Below, piece after piece: positions 7,139 through 8,491 of a DNA stretch of 8,491 bases. Under the pieces are notes generated by a model. That model was not told the DNA's origin, did not search any database, and saw only the letters and a list, made by a program, of their open reading frames with translations. The stretch's first letter is position 1. The number at the start of each line of letters is the position of its first letter. The translations under genes and the position numbers were made by a program. Source of the DNA: Paracoccaceae bacterium (lineage in GTDB: Bacteria; Pseudomonadota; Alphaproteobacteria; Rhodobacterales; Rhodobacteraceae); the NCBI GenBank assembly GCA_027080755.1, contig JALWQC010000071.1:1-8491 (forward strand). Direction: 5' to 3'.

Positions 7139-7537
7139 CTAGGCGCCGTGGCGGATAAGCAGTTCTTTATGATCTGCCACACGACGGGCGGCGTCTGCAT
7201 TTTCATGCTCGGCAACCTTGGCCAGTTCGGCCTCGGCCTTGGCCAGCAGGGCCTCCAGTTTTTCGCGCGTGACTTCGGACTTCAGCAAGGCCTCCTCGGC
7301 CAGAATGGTTGCCCCTTCGGGGGAAACCTCGGCAAAGCCGCCTGTGACGATGTATTCCGTCACATCCGAACCGGACAGAACCCGCATAAGCCCCGGACGC
7401 AGTGTGGTCAGGAACGGCGAGTGGTTGGGAAGGGCGGTAAACTCGCCCTCCGAGCCCGGAATTTCCACGCTGTCCACAGCCATAGACGCAAGTTTGCGCT
7501 CGGGCGTGACCAGATCAAATTGCATCGTATCGGCCAT
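7139..7537 (-). CDS. atpC: F1F0 ATP synthase epsilon subunit
   Basis: Epsilon subunit of the F1 part of ATP synthase, 132 residues. It sits on the cytosolic central stalk with gamma and restrains ATP hydrolysis. The N-terminal beta-sandwich shows FDLVTPERKL (7-16), IPGSEGEFTALPNHSPFLTTLRPG (26-49) and YIVTGGFAEVSPEGATILAEEA (62-83). An Ala/Glu/Lys-rich stretch follows (84-123), which forms the C-terminal helical part. Length is normal for the family. Start: ATG at 7537 has GAGGGG 7 nt upstream. The gene lies 15 bp after the atpD stop and is the last gene of the atp operon, followed by the terminator at 7090-7119. Confidence 0.97.
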   Translation of the reverse strand: MADTMQFDLVTPERKLASMAVDSVEIPGSEGEFTALPNHSPFLTTLRPGLMRVLSGSDVTEYIVTGGFAEVSPEGATILAEEALLKSEVTREKLEALLAKAEAELAKVAEHENADAARRVADHKELLIRHGA

Positions 7538-7552
7538 TTCTGGACCCCTCGC

Positions 7553-8491
<939 letters not shown>

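Overview
The window looks like chromosomal DNA of an alphaproteobacterium, most likely Rhodobacterales/Rhodobacteraceae. The grounds are the high GC, the sequence character of the ribose-phosphate pyrophosphokinase and of the F1 beta and epsilon subunits, and the DUF1244 and YcgN (UPF0260) genes packed with a ZnuA-like protein and an L-threonine aldolase. This placement is by recognition, not by a database search. Coding density is very high. I see no mobile element, phage gene, CRISPR array, tRNA or rRNA. No gene-free stretch exceeds 170 bp.

Layout. (1) 1-1114, minus: pyruvate kinase, with its C-terminus beyond the window. (2) 1115-1284: divergent intergenic region holding a perfect 9-bp inverted repeat and a candidate pyk promoter. 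(3) 1285-4763, plus: a tightly packed five-gene block. It encodes an N-formylglutamate amidohydrolase-family protein, a DUF1244 protein, a periplasmic ZnuA-like metal-binding protein, a YcgN-type eight-cysteine protein and a PLP-dependent L-threonine aldolase-type enzyme. All four junctions overlap or abut (8, 0, 4 and 4 bp). (4) 4743-5549, minus: an alpha/beta hydrolase whose 3' end overlaps the aldolase gene tail-to-tail by 21 bp. (5) 5671-6690, plus: prs, ribose-phosphate pyrophosphokinase. (6) 6701-7048, minus: a small H-type lectin-domain protein ending 10 bp from the end of prs. (7) 7090-7119: a strong intrinsic terminator for the ATP synthase operon. (8) 7139-8491, minus: atpC and the 3' two-thirds of atpD.

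How the genes work together. Pyruvate kinase, Prs and the ATP synthase are housekeeping functions: ATP from glycolysis, PRPP for nucleotides, His and Trp, and oxidative phosphorylation. The five-gene block is the least explained part. Its spacing implies one transcript with translational coupling, yet it joins two enzymes, two poorly characterised Cys-containing proteins and a metal-binding lipid-free periplasmic protein without the matching permease or ATPase. A metal (zinc) theme is possible but is inference. The most unusual sequence detail is a run of ten G residues near the 3' end of the znuA-like gene. A one-base gain there, or a -1 ribosomal slip, would continue without a stop into the downstream YcgN frame and fuse the two proteins. 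I found no clearly new defence or mobile system in this window.
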